Part shown: positions 1-8,762 of the stretch, one piece after another
Layout of the letters: each line of letters opens with the position of its first letter
How positions within the stretch are numbered: position 1 is the stretch's first letter
Origin: Kitasatospora indigofera
Lineage (GTDB): Bacteria; Actinomycetota; Actinomycetes; Streptomycetales; Streptomycetaceae
Direction: 5' to 3'
Assembly (NCBI RefSeq): GCF_014655955.1
Contig: NZ_BNBO01000015.1
Span: 92,535 to 156,534, forward strand
DNA length: 64,000 nt
Position numbers and translations under genes: made by a program
The notes under the pieces: model-generated
The model's database searches: none
Seen by the model: only the letters and a program-made list of their open reading frames with translations
What the model was told of the DNA's origin: nothing

Positions 1-2
1 TC

Positions 3-266
3 AGCGTGGTGCAGAACGGCACCGGCAAGAACGCCCAGATCCCCGGCCTCACGGTCGGCGGCAAGACCGGCACCGCCCAGCACGGCGAGGACAACAGCGG
101 CACCCCGTTCGCCTGGTTCGTCTCCTACGCCAAGGGCGCCGACAACAAGTCGGTGGCGGTCGCCGTGGTCGTCGAGGACGGCTCCAACAACCGCGACGGG
201 ATCAGCGGCGGGCGGCTCGCGGCCCCGATCGCCAAGGCTGTGATGCAGGCCACGCTCGGCAAGTGA
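3..266 (+). CDS. pbpA: penicillin-binding protein (transpeptidase), C-terminal fragment
   Basis: Only the last 87 codons are in the window; the gene begins before position 1. The frame contains KTGTA, the third conserved motif of the penicillin-binding transpeptidase domain, followed by the usual strand (FAWFVSYA) and ends at TGA 264-266. Class B enzymes of this family cross-link peptidoglycan at the outer face of the membrane. Its position 260 bp upstream of a PASTA Ser/Thr kinase matches the actinobacterial pbpA-pknB arrangement, which supports the PbpA assignment; the transpeptidase motif alone would fit other class B proteins. Confidence 0.85.
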   Translation, partial: SVVQNGTGKNAQIPGLTVGGKTGTAQHGEDNSGTPFAWFVSYAKGADNKSVAVAVVVEDGSNNRDGISGGRLAAPIAKAVMQATLGK

Positions 267-526
267 CCCGGCGGGCCCCGGGTGCGTGGATTGTCACAAT
301 CGGGAGCCCCGTTCCGATACCGGTCTGGTATCGGCCTCCGGCCGACCCCGGTTGTGCCGGGCGGGACCGGTAGCGTATCCGCAAGCAGCGGGTGTGCCCG
401 TTGCCGCCTGCGGGACGCCGTGGGGTCCGTGTCTCAGAACCACCGTGGCCCGGACGGCGTCACACAGAGCGTGCGGGGACACCTACGTCACATCCTCACC
501 GGCCGGTGAGGGAGAGGGTCGGAACT

Positions 527-2638
527 ATGGAAGAGCCTCGTCGCCTAGGCGGCAGGTACGAGCTCGGCGGCGTCCTCGGACGCGGCGGCATGGCCGAGGT
601 GTACCTCGCCCATGACACCAGGCTCGGCCGCTCCGTCGCAGTGAAGACGCTCCGGGCCGACATGGCCCGGGATCCGTCGTTCCAGGCCCGGTTCCGCCGC
701 GAGGCCCAGTCCGCGGCATCGCTCAACCACCCCGCCATCGTCGCCGTGTACGACACCGGCGAGGACTACATCGACAACATCTCCATCCCGTACATCGTGA
801 TGGAGTACGTCGAGGGCTCCACCCTGCGCGAGCTGCTGCACTCCGGCCGACGGCTGCTGCCGGAGCGCGCGCTGGAGATGACCATCGGGATCCTCCAGGC
901 CCTGGAGTACTCCCACCGGGCCGGCATCGTGCACCGCGACATCAAGCCCGCCAACGTGATGCTCACCCGGCAGGGCAACGTCAAGGTCATGGACTTCGGC
1001 ATCGCCCGTGCGATGGGCGACGCCGGCATGACGATGACCCAGACCTCGGCCGTCATCGGCACCGCCCAGTACCTCTCCCCCGAGCAGGCCAAGGGCGAGC
1101 AGGTCGACGCGCGCTCCGACATCTACTCCACCGGCTGCCTGCTCTACGAGCTGCTCGCCGTACGCCCGCCGTTCGTCGGCGACTCGCCCGTCGCGGTGGC
1201 CTACCAGCACGTCCGCGAGGAGGCCCAGCCGCCGTCCGTCTACGACCCCGAGCTGCGGCCCGAGATCGACGCGATCGTGCTGAAGGCGCTCACCAAGGAC
1301 CGCGACTACCGGTACCAGTCGGCCGACGAGATGCGCGACGACATCGAGCGCTTCCTCGACGGCCTGCCGGTGGCGGCGGCCCAGCAGGCCGCGTACGGCA
1401 TGGGCGCGGCCGGCGGGTACGGCTACGACCAGAACGGCCAGAACGGCCAGTACGCCCAGCACGACCCGTACGGCCAGACCAACATGCTCCCGCAGCAGCC
1501 CGGCGGCGGCCCCACCACGGTGCTGCCCCAGGTGGGCTCCCCGCAGCAGGGCTACGGCCCGCAGGGCGGCTACCAGGACGACGGCGGCTACCAGGGCCAG
1601 GGCGGCGGCAACGACGGCTACGACGACGGCTACGGCCGGGCCGCCCGACGGGGCGAGCAGCCGCCGAAGAAGAGCAACACCTCCTGGATCGTGCTGGCCG
1701 TGGCGGCGGTGCTGGTCCTGGTCGGCACCTTCTTCGTCGCGCAGGCGATGTTCGGCGGCGGCAAGAAGGAGGACGCCAAGATCACGGCGCCCACCCTGGT
1801 CGGCAAGAGCCTGGCGGACGCCAAGACGGCCGCCCAGGGCGCCGGCGGCAAGCTGGTGGTCACCGAGGGCGAGCCGGTGGCCTGCCCCGACACCAAGATC
1901 CAGAAGGCCCAGGTCTGCAACCAGGACCCGGTCGCCGGGACCCAGATGGCGGAGACCGGCACCATCACCGTCCGGCTGTCCTCCGGCCCGGCCAAGGCCA
2001 CCGTGCCGGGCGTGGTCGGCAAGGCCAAGGACGCCGCGACCAAGGCCCTCCAGGACGCCGGCTTCGCCAACGTCACCACCGAGTACAAGAACGACGACTC
2101 CGCCCCGCTCGACCAGGTGACCGCCCAGGACCCGCCGGCCAACGGCGCCGCCGACCCGGCGGCCCCGGTCAAGCTGACGATCTCCCAGGGCAAGTCCAAG
2201 GTCGACGTTCCCAATGTGGTCGGCCAGCCGGTGGCGTCCGCCACCCAGGCCCTTCAGGACGCCGGCTTCCAGGTGGACGCCAGCAAGACCGTCGCGGCCC
2301 CCGACCCGAGCAAGAACGGCCTGGTCGCCTCGCAGAACCCGCCCGCCAACGGCAAGGCCGCCACCGGGACGAAGATCGTCCTGACGGTCTTCAAGACCCC
2401 GGACAAGATCCCGGTGCCCGGCGACCTCCAGGGCAAGACGGTCAAGGACGCGATGGCCCAGCTGAAGGCCGCCGGCCTGCAGTGGACCTTCGCCGGCGCG
2501 GGCGGCGACAACGACAACATCGTCGTCCGGTACAGCCCGGGCGCCAACGAGCTGGTCGACCCGAACACGCCGATCCAGCTGCAGACGATGCCGGGCCCCA
2601 AAGGGAACGACCCCACACCGTCCCCGAACCGGCCGTAA
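527..2638 (+). CDS. pknB: PASTA-domain serine/threonine protein kinase PknB
   Basis: A 703-residue membrane kinase that senses peptidoglycan or lipid II and phosphorylates growth and division proteins. Visible: glycine-rich loop GRGGMAEV, catalytic Lys40, HRD at 136-138, DFG Asp156 and the APE-like SPEQ segment; a Gly/Gln/Tyr-rich juxtamembrane linker (about 280-380); one transmembrane helix at about 386-408; then four extracellular PASTA repeats starting near 418, 489, 558 and 626. Start chosen at ATG 527 because GGAGAGGG lies 8 bases upstream and MEEPRRLGGRYEL is the usual Streptomyces N-terminus; the open frame extends further upstream without a ribosome site. It follows pbpA in the same direction. 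Confidence 0.95.
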   Translation: MEEPRRLGGRYELGGVLGRGGMAEVYLAHDTRLGRSVAVKTLRADMARDPSFQARFRREAQSAASLNHPAIVAVYDTGEDYIDNISIPYIVMEYVEGSTLRELLHSGRRLLPERALEMTIGILQALEYSHRAGIVHRDIKPANVMLTRQGNVKVMDFGIARAMGDAGMTMTQTSAVIGTAQYLSPEQAKGEQVDARSDIYSTGCLLYELLAVRPPFVGDSPVAVAYQHVREEAQPPSVYDPELRPEIDAIVLKALTKDRDYRYQSADEMRDDIERFLDGLPVAAAQQAAYGMGAAGGYGYDQNGQNGQYAQHDPYGQTNMLPQQPGGGPTTVLPQVGSPQQGYGPQGGYQDDGGYQGQGGGNDGYDDGYGRAARRGEQPPKKSNTSWIVLAVAAVLVLVGTFFVAQAMFGGGKKEDAKITAPTLVGKSLADAKTAAQGAGGKLVVTEGEPVACPDTKIQKAQVCNQDPVAGTQMAETGTITVRLSSGPAKATVPGVVGKAKDAATKALQDAGFANVTTEYKNDDSAPLDQVTAQDPPANGAADPAAPVKLTISQGKSKVDVPNVVGQPVASATQALQDAGFQVDASKTVAAPDPSKNGLVASQNPPANGKAATGTKIVLTVFKTPDKIPVPGDLQGKTVKDAMAQLKAAGLQWTFAGAGGDNDNIVVRYSPGANELVDPNTPIQLQTMPGPKGNDPTPSPNRP

Positions 2639-2700
2639 CGGCTGACCCCGTCCGACCCGTGACACCCGAGCGGCCGAGCCGCTCACCGCAGGACAGCTGC

Positions 2701-2744
2701 CCGGAGGGGCCGCCGACGCCACCGGGCGCCGGCGGCCCCTCCGG
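2701..2744. terminator. bidirectional terminator between pknB and the sortase genes
   Basis: A perfect 15-bp inverted repeat (2701-2715 with 2730-2744, 14-base loop) lies between the convergent pknB and sortase genes. The rest of the gap 2639-2947 is GC-rich and shows no credible gene. Confidence 0.7.
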
Positions 2745-2947
2745 CGTTCCGGCGTCGGCCGCGGGGGCGGCAGCGGGGGCGGCGGGAGCACCGGGATGGC
2801 ACGGCGGCGGGGGCGCGGTACGCGGGACGGCCGCCGGAGGGCGCCCTGCGGCCCGTCGGCGGCGGGCCCGGCCCCTGGAGCCCCGCGCCGCCGCCGCGGC
2901 CCGCAGAACGCCGTCCGGCGGCCCGGGGGAGCCCGTGCGGCCGGCGC

Positions 2948-3733
2948 CTAGCGCAGTTCGGCCGGCGGCGTGCGCGCCGCGTCGACCGGGTCCACCCGCA
3001 CCAGACTGCCCCAGACCGCCATCCGGTAACGCGAGGTGTAGACCGGCGTACAGGTCGTCAAGGTGATGTAGCGCCCGGGGGAGTGGTACGACGACCCCTC
3101 GGGCACCGGCGCGACCACGCCGGTGTCGTACTTGGAGGTCTCCGGCAGGGTCTCGTCCACCCGGTAGACGTACCAGCTGTCCTGGGTCTCCACCACGACG
3201 GCGTCACCCGGCTTCAGCGCGTCCAGGTCGTGGAACTTGGCGCCGTGCCCGTCCCGGTGCGCCGCCAGCGCGAAGTTGCCGCTCGGGTCCCAGGGCATCG
3301 CCGAGCGGTACGGGGTCTCGTACACCCCGGCCACCCCCTCGGCCAGCGTGTCGGCGTCCGTGCCCATCCGGATCAGCACCTGGTAGCCCGCGCCCATCGC
3401 CGGCACGTGCAGGAACCCGACGCCGTCCCCCGCCGCGTAGGTACGGGCCGGCGGGGCGGCGGACGGCGGCGCCGACCAGGCGCTGCGCAGCTTGTCGGAG
3501 GCCAGGTCGGCGCTCCGGTCCGCCTGCACGTTCGTCCACCACAGGGAGTAGACGGCGAACAGGGCCAGCAGCAGCCCGAGGGTGATCAGCAGCTCGCCGA
3601 ACACCCCGAGCGCCACCATCGCCGGCCCCCGCCGGGCGGACCGGCCCGCCGGCGCGTCCGCCGGGCCGTCCCCGTTCTCGTCACCGGTCTCGTCCGCGAG
3701 TCCGTCCAAGGGGTCCGTCGACTGCTGGCTCAC
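2948..3733 (-). CDS. class E sortase
   Basis: A 261-residue membrane-anchored transpeptidase of the class E sortase family, which attaches secreted proteins to the cell wall in actinomycetes. Visible: acidic N-terminus, one transmembrane segment at about 43-65 (LGVFGELLITLGLLLALFAV), then the sortase fold with catalytic His159 (AAHRDGH), Cys228 (TLTTCTP) and Arg237 (SRYR). GTG start with GGAG just upstream. It is the distal gene of a minus-strand run, 48 bp after a second sortase gene with the same layout. Substrate proteins are not identifiable from this window. Confidence 0.88.
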   Translation of the reverse strand: MSQQSTDPLDGLADETGDENGDGPADAPAGRSARRGPAMVALGVFGELLITLGLLLALFAVYSLWWTNVQADRSADLASDKLRSAWSAPPSAAPPARTYAAGDGVGFLHVPAMGAGYQVLIRMGTDADTLAEGVAGVYETPYRSAMPWDPSGNFALAAHRDGHGAKFHDLDALKPGDAVVVETQDSWYVYRVDETLPETSKYDTGVVAPVPEGSSYHSPGRYITLTTCTPVYTSRYRMAVWGSLVRVDPVDAARTPPAELR

Positions 3734-3781
3734 GCTGCTCCGCCTCGCTGTGCTCGGGGCCCGCTGCCGGGCCGCCGCCGG

Positions 3782-4834
3782 CTACTGACCACCCGTCAGT
3801 GCGGCGGGCTTGCCCTCACCGCGCGGCCGCTCCTCGACCATCTTGCCAAAGACGATCAGCCGGTACTTGGAGGTGAACTCCGGCGTGCACGTGGTCAACG
3901 TGATGTACCGGTCGGCCTTGGTGAACCCGGCGCCCTTCGGGACCGGCTGGATCACCCCGATGTTCGACGGCGGCGTCTCCGGGATCCCGCTCGTCACCTC
4001 GTACGTGTAGTACGCGGTCGCGGTCTCCACCACGATCTTGTCGCCCTTGGCCAGCTTGTTGATGTACCGGAACGGCTCGCCGTGGGTGTTGCGGTGCGCG
4101 GCCAGCGCGAAGTTGCCCGCCTTGTCCGCGGGCATCGCGGTACCCGTGTAGTGGCCCACCAGGCCCTTGTCGAGCACCTGGGCCTTGCCGGTGCCCTCGG
4201 CGATCGGCACGCTCAGCCCGAGCTTGGGCAGGTGGATGATCGCGAAGCCCTTGCCCGGCGCGAAGGCCTCCGGCGGCTTGTTCGGGTCCGGTGCCGGAGC
4301 CCCGGCGCCCGGCTGGCCCGCCGTGTCGAACTGGTGCTCAAGCTGGCTGCGGGCACCGCTCGCCGCCGCGTCCGCCTGCACGTTCGTCCACCACAGCTGG
4401 TACGAGACGAAGAGCAGCATCACCAGGCCGAGCGTTATGCACAGCTCGCCGATCATCCGGGCGACCACCACGCCCTTCGGCTCCGCGGGCCGCGGCCGGC
4501 CCGCCGCCGACCGCCCGGCCGCCCGGCGCCGCCCGCTGCCCGAACGCACCGCGAGGCGGCCGCCCTGGGCCGCCCGCCGGCGCTCGGCCCGGCCGCCGCC
4601 CGGCGCCGGCGGGCCGGCCGTCAGGGCGGCCTCCGGGATCGTCCGCAGCTGGAGGGTCTGGTCGGCCAGCCACGGGTACTCGGGCATCTCGTCGGCCGGG
4701 TACGGCTCGTAGACCCCCCAGGCGTCCGGCTCGCCGTCGGCGCGGCCACCGGCCGCGGGGTAACCGCCGGGGGCGTCGGCGCCGTACGCGCCGGCCCCGG
4801 CCTGTGCGCGGCCCTCCGGGCGCACCGCCGTCAC
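3782..4834 (-). CDS. class E sortase with long cytoplasmic N-terminus
   Basis: A 350-residue paralogue of the next sortase. The first ~135 residues are Gly/Ala/Arg/Pro-rich and probably cytoplasmic; a transmembrane helix (IGELCITLGLVMLLFVSYQL) follows, then the sortase domain with His247 (AAHRNTHG) and Cys316 (TLTTCTPE) and the C-terminal Arg in SKYRL. The GTG start lies 4 bases after the stop of the upstream amidotransferase gene, whose TGA overlaps the GAGGA ribosome site, so the two are probably translationally coupled. The paired catalytic domains suggest duplication with divergent substrate choice. Confidence 0.87.
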   Translation of the reverse strand: MTAVRPEGRAQAGAGAYGADAPGGYPAAGGRADGEPDAWGVYEPYPADEMPEYPWLADQTLQLRTIPEAALTAGPPAPGGGRAERRRAAQGGRLAVRSGSGRRRAAGRSAAGRPRPAEPKGVVVARMIGELCITLGLVMLLFVSYQLWWTNVQADAAASGARSQLEHQFDTAGQPGAGAPAPDPNKPPEAFAPGKGFAIIHLPKLGLSVPIAEGTGKAQVLDKGLVGHYTGTAMPADKAGNFALAAHRNTHGEPFRYINKLAKGDKIVVETATAYYTYEVTSGIPETPPSNIGVIQPVPKGAGFTKADRYITLTTCTPEFTSKYRLIVFGKMVEERPRGEGKPAALTGGQ

Positions 4835-4838
4835 GTCC

Positions 4839-5501
4839 TCAGCCCCGACCGATCACCGGGGCGAGGCCGGCGGAACGGCCGACCGCCTCCGGGTCGCCGC
4901 ACTGCGCCAGCCAGTTGGCGAGCATCCGGTGCCCGCCCTCGGTGAGCACCGACTCCGGGTGGAACTGGACGCCCTCCACCGGCAGCTCCCGGTGCCGCAG
5001 CCCCATGATGACGCCGCTCTCCGTCCGCGAGGTGACCACCAGTTCGTCCGGCACGGTGGCCGGCTCGACCGCCAGCGAGTGGTAGCGGGTCGCGGTCAGC
5101 GGCGAGGGCAGGCCCTCGAAGACCCCGCCGTCCTCGTGCGTGACCAGCGAGGTCTTGCCGTGCAGCAGTTCCGGCGCCCGGCCGACCACCGCGCCGTAGG
5201 CCACCGCGATCGACTGCAGGCCCAGGCAGACACCGAACACCGGCAGCCCGGTCCCCGCGCAGTGGTGCACCATCTCGATGCAGACCCCGGCCTCCTCCGG
5301 CGCACCGGGACCGGGTGAGAGCAGCACCCCGTCGAAGCCGTCGGCACCGTCGCGGCGCACCGCGTGGGCGACCGTCACCTCGTCGTTGCGCACCACCTCG
5401 CAGGTGGCGCCCAACTGGTAGAGGTATTGGACCAGGTTGAAGACGAAACTGTCGTAGTTGTCCACGACCAGGATGCGGGGCGAGGTCGGCGGGGTGGTCA
5501 T
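4839..5501 (-). CDS. pabA: aminodeoxychorismate/anthranilate synthase glutamine amidotransferase subunit
   Basis: A 220-residue class I glutamine amidotransferase that releases ammonia from glutamine for p-aminobenzoate (folate) or tryptophan synthesis. Visible: N-terminal ILVVDNYDSFVFNLVQYL signature, oxyanion stretch LLSPGPGAP, nucleophile Cys92 in GVCLGLQ, and the His181-Pro-Glu183 dyad in FHPES. Length fits PabA/TrpG. ATG 5501 is preferred over the longer upstream frame because homologues begin this close to the ILVVDN strand. No synthase component I is in the window, so the pabA or trpG choice is open; one subunit often serves both pathways. Confidence 0.88.
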   Translation of the reverse strand: MTTPPTSPRILVVDNYDSFVFNLVQYLYQLGATCEVVRNDEVTVAHAVRRDGADGFDGVLLSPGPGAPEEAGVCIEMVHHCAGTGLPVFGVCLGLQSIAVAYGAVVGRAPELLHGKTSLVTHEDGGVFEGLPSPLTATRYHSLAVEPATVPDELVVTSRTESGVIMGLRHRELPVEGVQFHPESVLTEGGHRMLANWLAQCGDPEAVGRSAGLAPVIGRG

Positions 5502-5558
5502 ACGCACGCTACTCCGGTGAGATGCGGGGACTTGTGGGGTGGGAGGACGCGGCACCGG

Positions 5559-5735
5559 TCAGCCGGCGCCGCCCTCCGGACCGTCCACCGTGACGTCGCC
5601 GAAGGGCAGCAGCGGCTCCGCCCACGGGAAGACGTACTGGAACAGGACGTAGACCACCCCCAGGACGAGGAGCAGCGCGAGGACGGCCCGGACCAGGGTG
5701 TTCCCCGGCAGATGGCGCCAGATCCAGCCGTACAT
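5559..5735 (-). CDS. small conserved single-pass membrane protein (58 aa)
   Basis: A 58-codon frame with ATG at 5735 and a good ribosome site (GGGAG, 4 bases upstream). It reads MYGWIWRHLPG, then a hydrophobic helix (LVRAVLALLLVLGVVYVLF) and an acidic, Gly-rich tail. It sits between the amidotransferase gene and the DUF881 gene on the same strand, as an analogous small protein does in other Streptomyces genomes. Function unknown; the layout suggests one transmembrane helix with a short N-terminus. Confidence 0.7.
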   Translation of the reverse strand: MYGWIWRHLPGNTLVRAVLALLLVLGVVYVLFQYVFPWAEPLLPFGDVTVDGPEGGAG

Positions 5736-5873
5736 GGTGCTCCCTCGACGTAAAGGTTGGGCTCAAGACTAGACCGCGCACCGGGCGGCGGCGGTTCCCG
5801 TCGCCCGCTCCGGCCCCGGCGCCCACGGCCCGGGGCGGTGCGCGGCCCGGTCACCGGCCCGGCGGGCGGCCGT

Positions 5874-6641
5874 TCACTGGCCGGTCGCCGACCGCAGGTC
5901 CACCGTGCCGGAGTAGCCCGGCACCGACAGGTCCCCGCTCTCCTGCACCTTCCAGCCCAGGCCGTAGGCCTGCACGTACTGGAGGTAGTTGCGGATCGTC
6001 GGGTCGGCGTCCACCGCCGACCGCAGCGCCTCCGTCCGCCCCACCGCCCTGATCACGTACGGCGGCGAGTACACCCGGCCCTGCAGCAGCAGCGTGTTGC
6101 CCACGCAGCGCACCGCACTGGTCGAGATCAGCCGCTGGTCCATCACCTGGATGCCCTCGGCCCCGCCCCGCCACAGCGCGTTCACCACGGCCTGGATGTC
6201 CTGCTGGTGGATCACCAGGTCGTTGACGCCGGGCGCGGGCACCCCCGGGATGCGCGCGGTCGCGTTCGGCGGCGCGTCGTTCAGGGTGACCGTCAGCCCC
6301 GGGCCGGCCAGCGGCTCCAGGGCGGAACCTTGCTGCAGCGCCCCCAGCAAGGCGGTGTCCGCCGGGCTGCCCTGCTGCTGGGCGAGCTCCTCGGCCCGCT
6401 CCTGCTGATCGGCGAGCTGCGCCTGCGCCTGCTGGTTCTGCGCGCTGCGCTGGCGTATGACGTCGCTCAGCCGCAGCAGTGAATCGTCGGTCCGCAGATC
6501 GGTGCCGCGGGCGGCGTGCGCGCTGACGTAGAACAGCAGCCCCGCCAGTGCGAAGACGGCGCAGGTCAGGGCACGCCCGACAATTCGGGTACCGCCGGCG
6601 CGGGTGGGGGCAGGTTCAGGGAGAATCGACAAATTCGGCAC
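5874..6641 (-). CDS. DUF881 family membrane protein
   Basis: A 255-residue protein with a transmembrane segment near residues 23-45 (RALTCAVFALAGLLFYVSAH), a Gln/Ala/Glu-rich coiled coil (about 55-95, several QQ and AQAQLADQQER-like stretches), and a C-terminal DUF881 domain (LTVTLNDAP, VNDLVIHQQDIQAVVNALW, GRVYSPPYVIRAVG). The family is common in Gram-positive division loci but its biochemical role is unsettled. GTG start with GGAG 11 bases upstream. It is divergent from crgA; the gap 6642-6844 must hold both promoters. Confidence 0.8.
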   Translation of the reverse strand: MPNLSILPEPAPTRAGGTRIVGRALTCAVFALAGLLFYVSAHAARGTDLRTDDSLLRLSDVIRQRSAQNQQAQAQLADQQERAEELAQQQGSPADTALLGALQQGSALEPLAGPGLTVTLNDAPPNATARIPGVPAPGVNDLVIHQQDIQAVVNALWRGGAEGIQVMDQRLISTSAVRCVGNTLLLQGRVYSPPYVIRAVGRTEALRSAVDADPTIRNYLQYVQAYGLGWKVQESGDLSVPGYSGTVDLRSATGQ

Positions 6642-6844
6642 CGTACCCTTATCTCCTTCGGACCCGCCGAACCACTACGCTAACGGACGCCGGTGGCATG
6701 TGCGGAGCCCCCGGCAGGTATGCCCCCTGACCCGTCCGGAGCATTCCTGCCGTACGGCGCCCCGCACACCCGGTCAGTCCCCGCCGCCGCCCCGCCCCGC
6801 TGCACCCTGCGCGGTCTCACAGCGCATCGACAGGAGAGCTCCTC

Positions 6845-7099
6845 GTGCCGAAGTCTCGACTCCGCAAGAAGTCCGACTACACCCCGCCGCCGTCCACGAC
6901 GACCGCGGTGAAGCTCAGCTCAGGCCGCAGCTGGGTCGCCCCGCTGATGCTGGCGCTGTTCCTGGTCGGCCTGGTGTGGATCGTCACCTACTACGTGACG
7001 AGCGGCAGCTACCCGGTGGAGAGCTGGCGCAACTGGAACATCCTGGTGGGCTTCGGCTTCATCGCGGCGGGCTTCGGCGTCTCCACCCAGTGGAAGTAG
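6845..7099 (+). CDS. crgA: cell division protein CrgA
   Basis: An 84-residue integral membrane protein matching CrgA: basic N-terminus MPKSRLRKKSDYTPPP, then two transmembrane segments (about 31-50 and 66-80) joined by a short loop with SYPVESWRNWN. CrgA modulates FtsZ ring formation and septation in Streptomyces and recruits division partners in mycobacteria. GTG start with AGGAGAG a few bases upstream. The neighbouring pbpA/pknB/DUF881 set is the usual context. Confidence 0.93.
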   Translation: MPKSRLRKKSDYTPPPSTTTAVKLSSGRSWVAPLMLALFLVGLVWIVTYYVTSGSYPVESWRNWNILVGFGFIAAGFGVSTQWK

Positions 7100-7388
7100 G
7101 CCCCGCGAGCTGAGCCCGGCCGGCCGCCAGGCCCCGTGCTCCCCCGCTGCGCCACGCCCTGCCCCCGCCACGCCCTGCCCCGGTCGGCACCGCACTGCCC
7201 CGCCGTGCCCTTCGCCGGCCTCGACCGCCCTGTCCCGCCGGGCGGCGGGCAGGGCTGCCCCGCGCTGCCCGGGCGCCGTCCCGCGCCTCCGGCGAGTGCT
7301 GCCCGCTGCCGCCCGGGGTACCCGGCCGGCAGTCCCGGGGCCTCCGGCGCGGGGCGCCCCGGCGGTGGCCCCCGGTCACACCTTCCGC

Positions 7389-7579
7389 TTATCCACATGG
7401 TTATCCACACTGGGGAAAAGTCCCGTCGTCCTGTGGATAACTTTCCCGCGCCGTACTGTCCACAGGGCCGGCCGGGACCCCCGGGGCCCAATGGCCGCAC
7501 AGCAGGACGCGCGTAGAGCGACTGTGCACAAAGCACTGTGCGAAACACTTGTGCACAGCACGGCGCGCGCTGTGGACAA
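7389..7579. promoter_or_regulatory. DnaA-box cluster outside oriC (crgA-rhomboid gap)
   Basis: The gap 7100-7685 has no credible gene. Its right half holds DnaA-box 9-mers: perfect TTATCCACA at 7389-7397 and 7401-7409 (3 bases apart), TGTGGATAA at 7432-7440, near-perfect CTGTCCACA at 7456-7464, TTGTGCACA at 7523-7531 (minus strand) and 7549-7557 (plus), and the Streptomyces consensus TGTGGACAA (minus) at 7571-7579. The left half, 7100-7380, is GC-rich with no recognisable site. This is a likely DnaA titration or control cluster, about 30 kb from oriC. Confidence 0.75.
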
Positions 7580-7685
7580 CGCCTGACCATGCCTCAGGCC
7601 GGCCCGGGCGTCCGGACACCCGTCCGGGCCCCGACCGGACGTCCGGACGCGCCGCCCACCCGACGGCCCCCTGCCCCGCGACGGC

Positions 7686-8675
7686 TCAGCTGTTGAGCAG
7701 CGCCGTCTGCAGCACCACGACGCCCACCACGAGGCCCAGCATCAGCAGCACCGCCGCGCCCTGGACGAGGTTGCGGCGCTCCCGCGGGGCGTACATCAGC
7801 CCGAATCCCATGGCCGCCCCGGCCAGCAGACCCCCGATGTGCGCCCGCCAGTCGATCCCGGACACCGAGAACGTGATCACCAGGTTGAACACCAGCAGGG
7901 CGATCACCGGCCCGAGCGGCGTCCTGGTCCGCAGGAACAGCACCACGGTCGCCCCGAACAGCCCGAAGATCGCCCCGGACGCCCCGAGCGAGTTCATGTA
8001 GTCCCCGGCGATCAGGTACGCGAAGGTGCTCCCGGCCAGCCCCGACACCAGGTAGAGCGCCAGGTAGCGGATCCGGCCCAGCGCCTGCTCCAGCATCGGC
8101 CCCATCCACCAGAGCGCCAGCATGTTGGTCGCGATGTGCCAGATCTCGATGTGCAGGAAGGTCGCGGTCAGCAGCCGGTACCACTGGCCCGGACCCTCCG
8201 CGACGCCGTGCGGCCAGCCGTCGTACCGCGGGCTCACGCTGAGCAGCGAGAGGTCGTTCGCGAGCCACGGCTTGTAGACGTACGCGGCCAGCAGGAAGAC
8301 CAGCAGGTTGATCCCGATCAGGATCTTGGTGACCAGCGCGCCGTCCCGGACCGGCTGCCCGCCGAAGCGGGTGGTGGCCCGCCGGGCCGTCCGGCCCCCG
8401 CCGGACACGCACTCGGGGCAGTGGAAGCCCACCGAGGCGTCGGTCATGCACTGCGGGCAGATCGGCCGCCCGCAGCGGGAACAGCCGATCCCGGTCTCCC
8501 GCTCGGGGTGCCGGTAGCAGCCCGGCAGCGGCGGGTGGGCGTCCCCGGGCCGCCCGGGGGCCTCGGCCGGCGGGCCGGGGTGCCCGGCGGGGGTCGGGCC
8601 GCCCGCGGGCCGGTCGTCCGGGCCGGACGGCGGCTGGGGCCGGTCCGCCGGCTTCTGGGGCTCGTCCGGGAGCAT
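7686..8675 (-). CDS. rhomboid family intramembrane serine protease with N-terminal zinc ribbon
   Basis: A 329-residue membrane protease. The N-terminal ~65 residues are Pro/Gly-rich, followed by a cysteine/histidine module (CYRHPERETG, CSRCGRPICPQC, FHCPEC) that probably binds zinc in the cytoplasm. Six predicted helices follow, with the rhomboid catalytic Ser233 in GASGAIFG and His279 in AHIGGLLAG, so the active site is intact. ATG start with an AGGGAAT ribosome site. It follows the cyclophilin gene on the same strand (87-bp gap). The substrate is unknown. Confidence 0.9.
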   Translation of the reverse strand: MLPDEPQKPADRPQPPSGPDDRPAGGPTPAGHPGPPAEAPGRPGDAHPPLPGCYRHPERETGIGCSRCGRPICPQCMTDASVGFHCPECVSGGGRTARRATTRFGGQPVRDGALVTKILIGINLLVFLLAAYVYKPWLANDLSLLSVSPRYDGWPHGVAEGPGQWYRLLTATFLHIEIWHIATNMLALWWMGPMLEQALGRIRYLALYLVSGLAGSTFAYLIAGDYMNSLGASGAIFGLFGATVVLFLRTRTPLGPVIALLVFNLVITFSVSGIDWRAHIGGLLAGAAMGFGLMYAPRERRNLVQGAAVLLMLGLVVGVVVLQTALLNS

Positions 8676-8762
8676 CGCGGGATTCCCTTCTCATGGCCGA
8701 TCCCGGTGAGGCCGCCGCCGCGCGGGGCACCACCGGGATCGCCAGGCTACTGCGGGTCCGCG

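Noticed and set aside
392..526. Upstream extension of pknB by 45 codons
   Set aside because: No ribosome site, and the residues are unlike PknB N-termini; ATG 527 has a good ribosome site.
2482..3066. Plus-strand frame across the pknB end and following gap
   Set aside because: It overlaps pknB in another frame, spans the terminator hairpin, and is a Pro/Arg/Ala-rich random translation.
7389..7579. A second chromosomal origin
   Set aside because: Too few boxes and no AT-rich unwinding region; oriC at 37.3-38.5 kb has the full context. Control or titration is the better reading.
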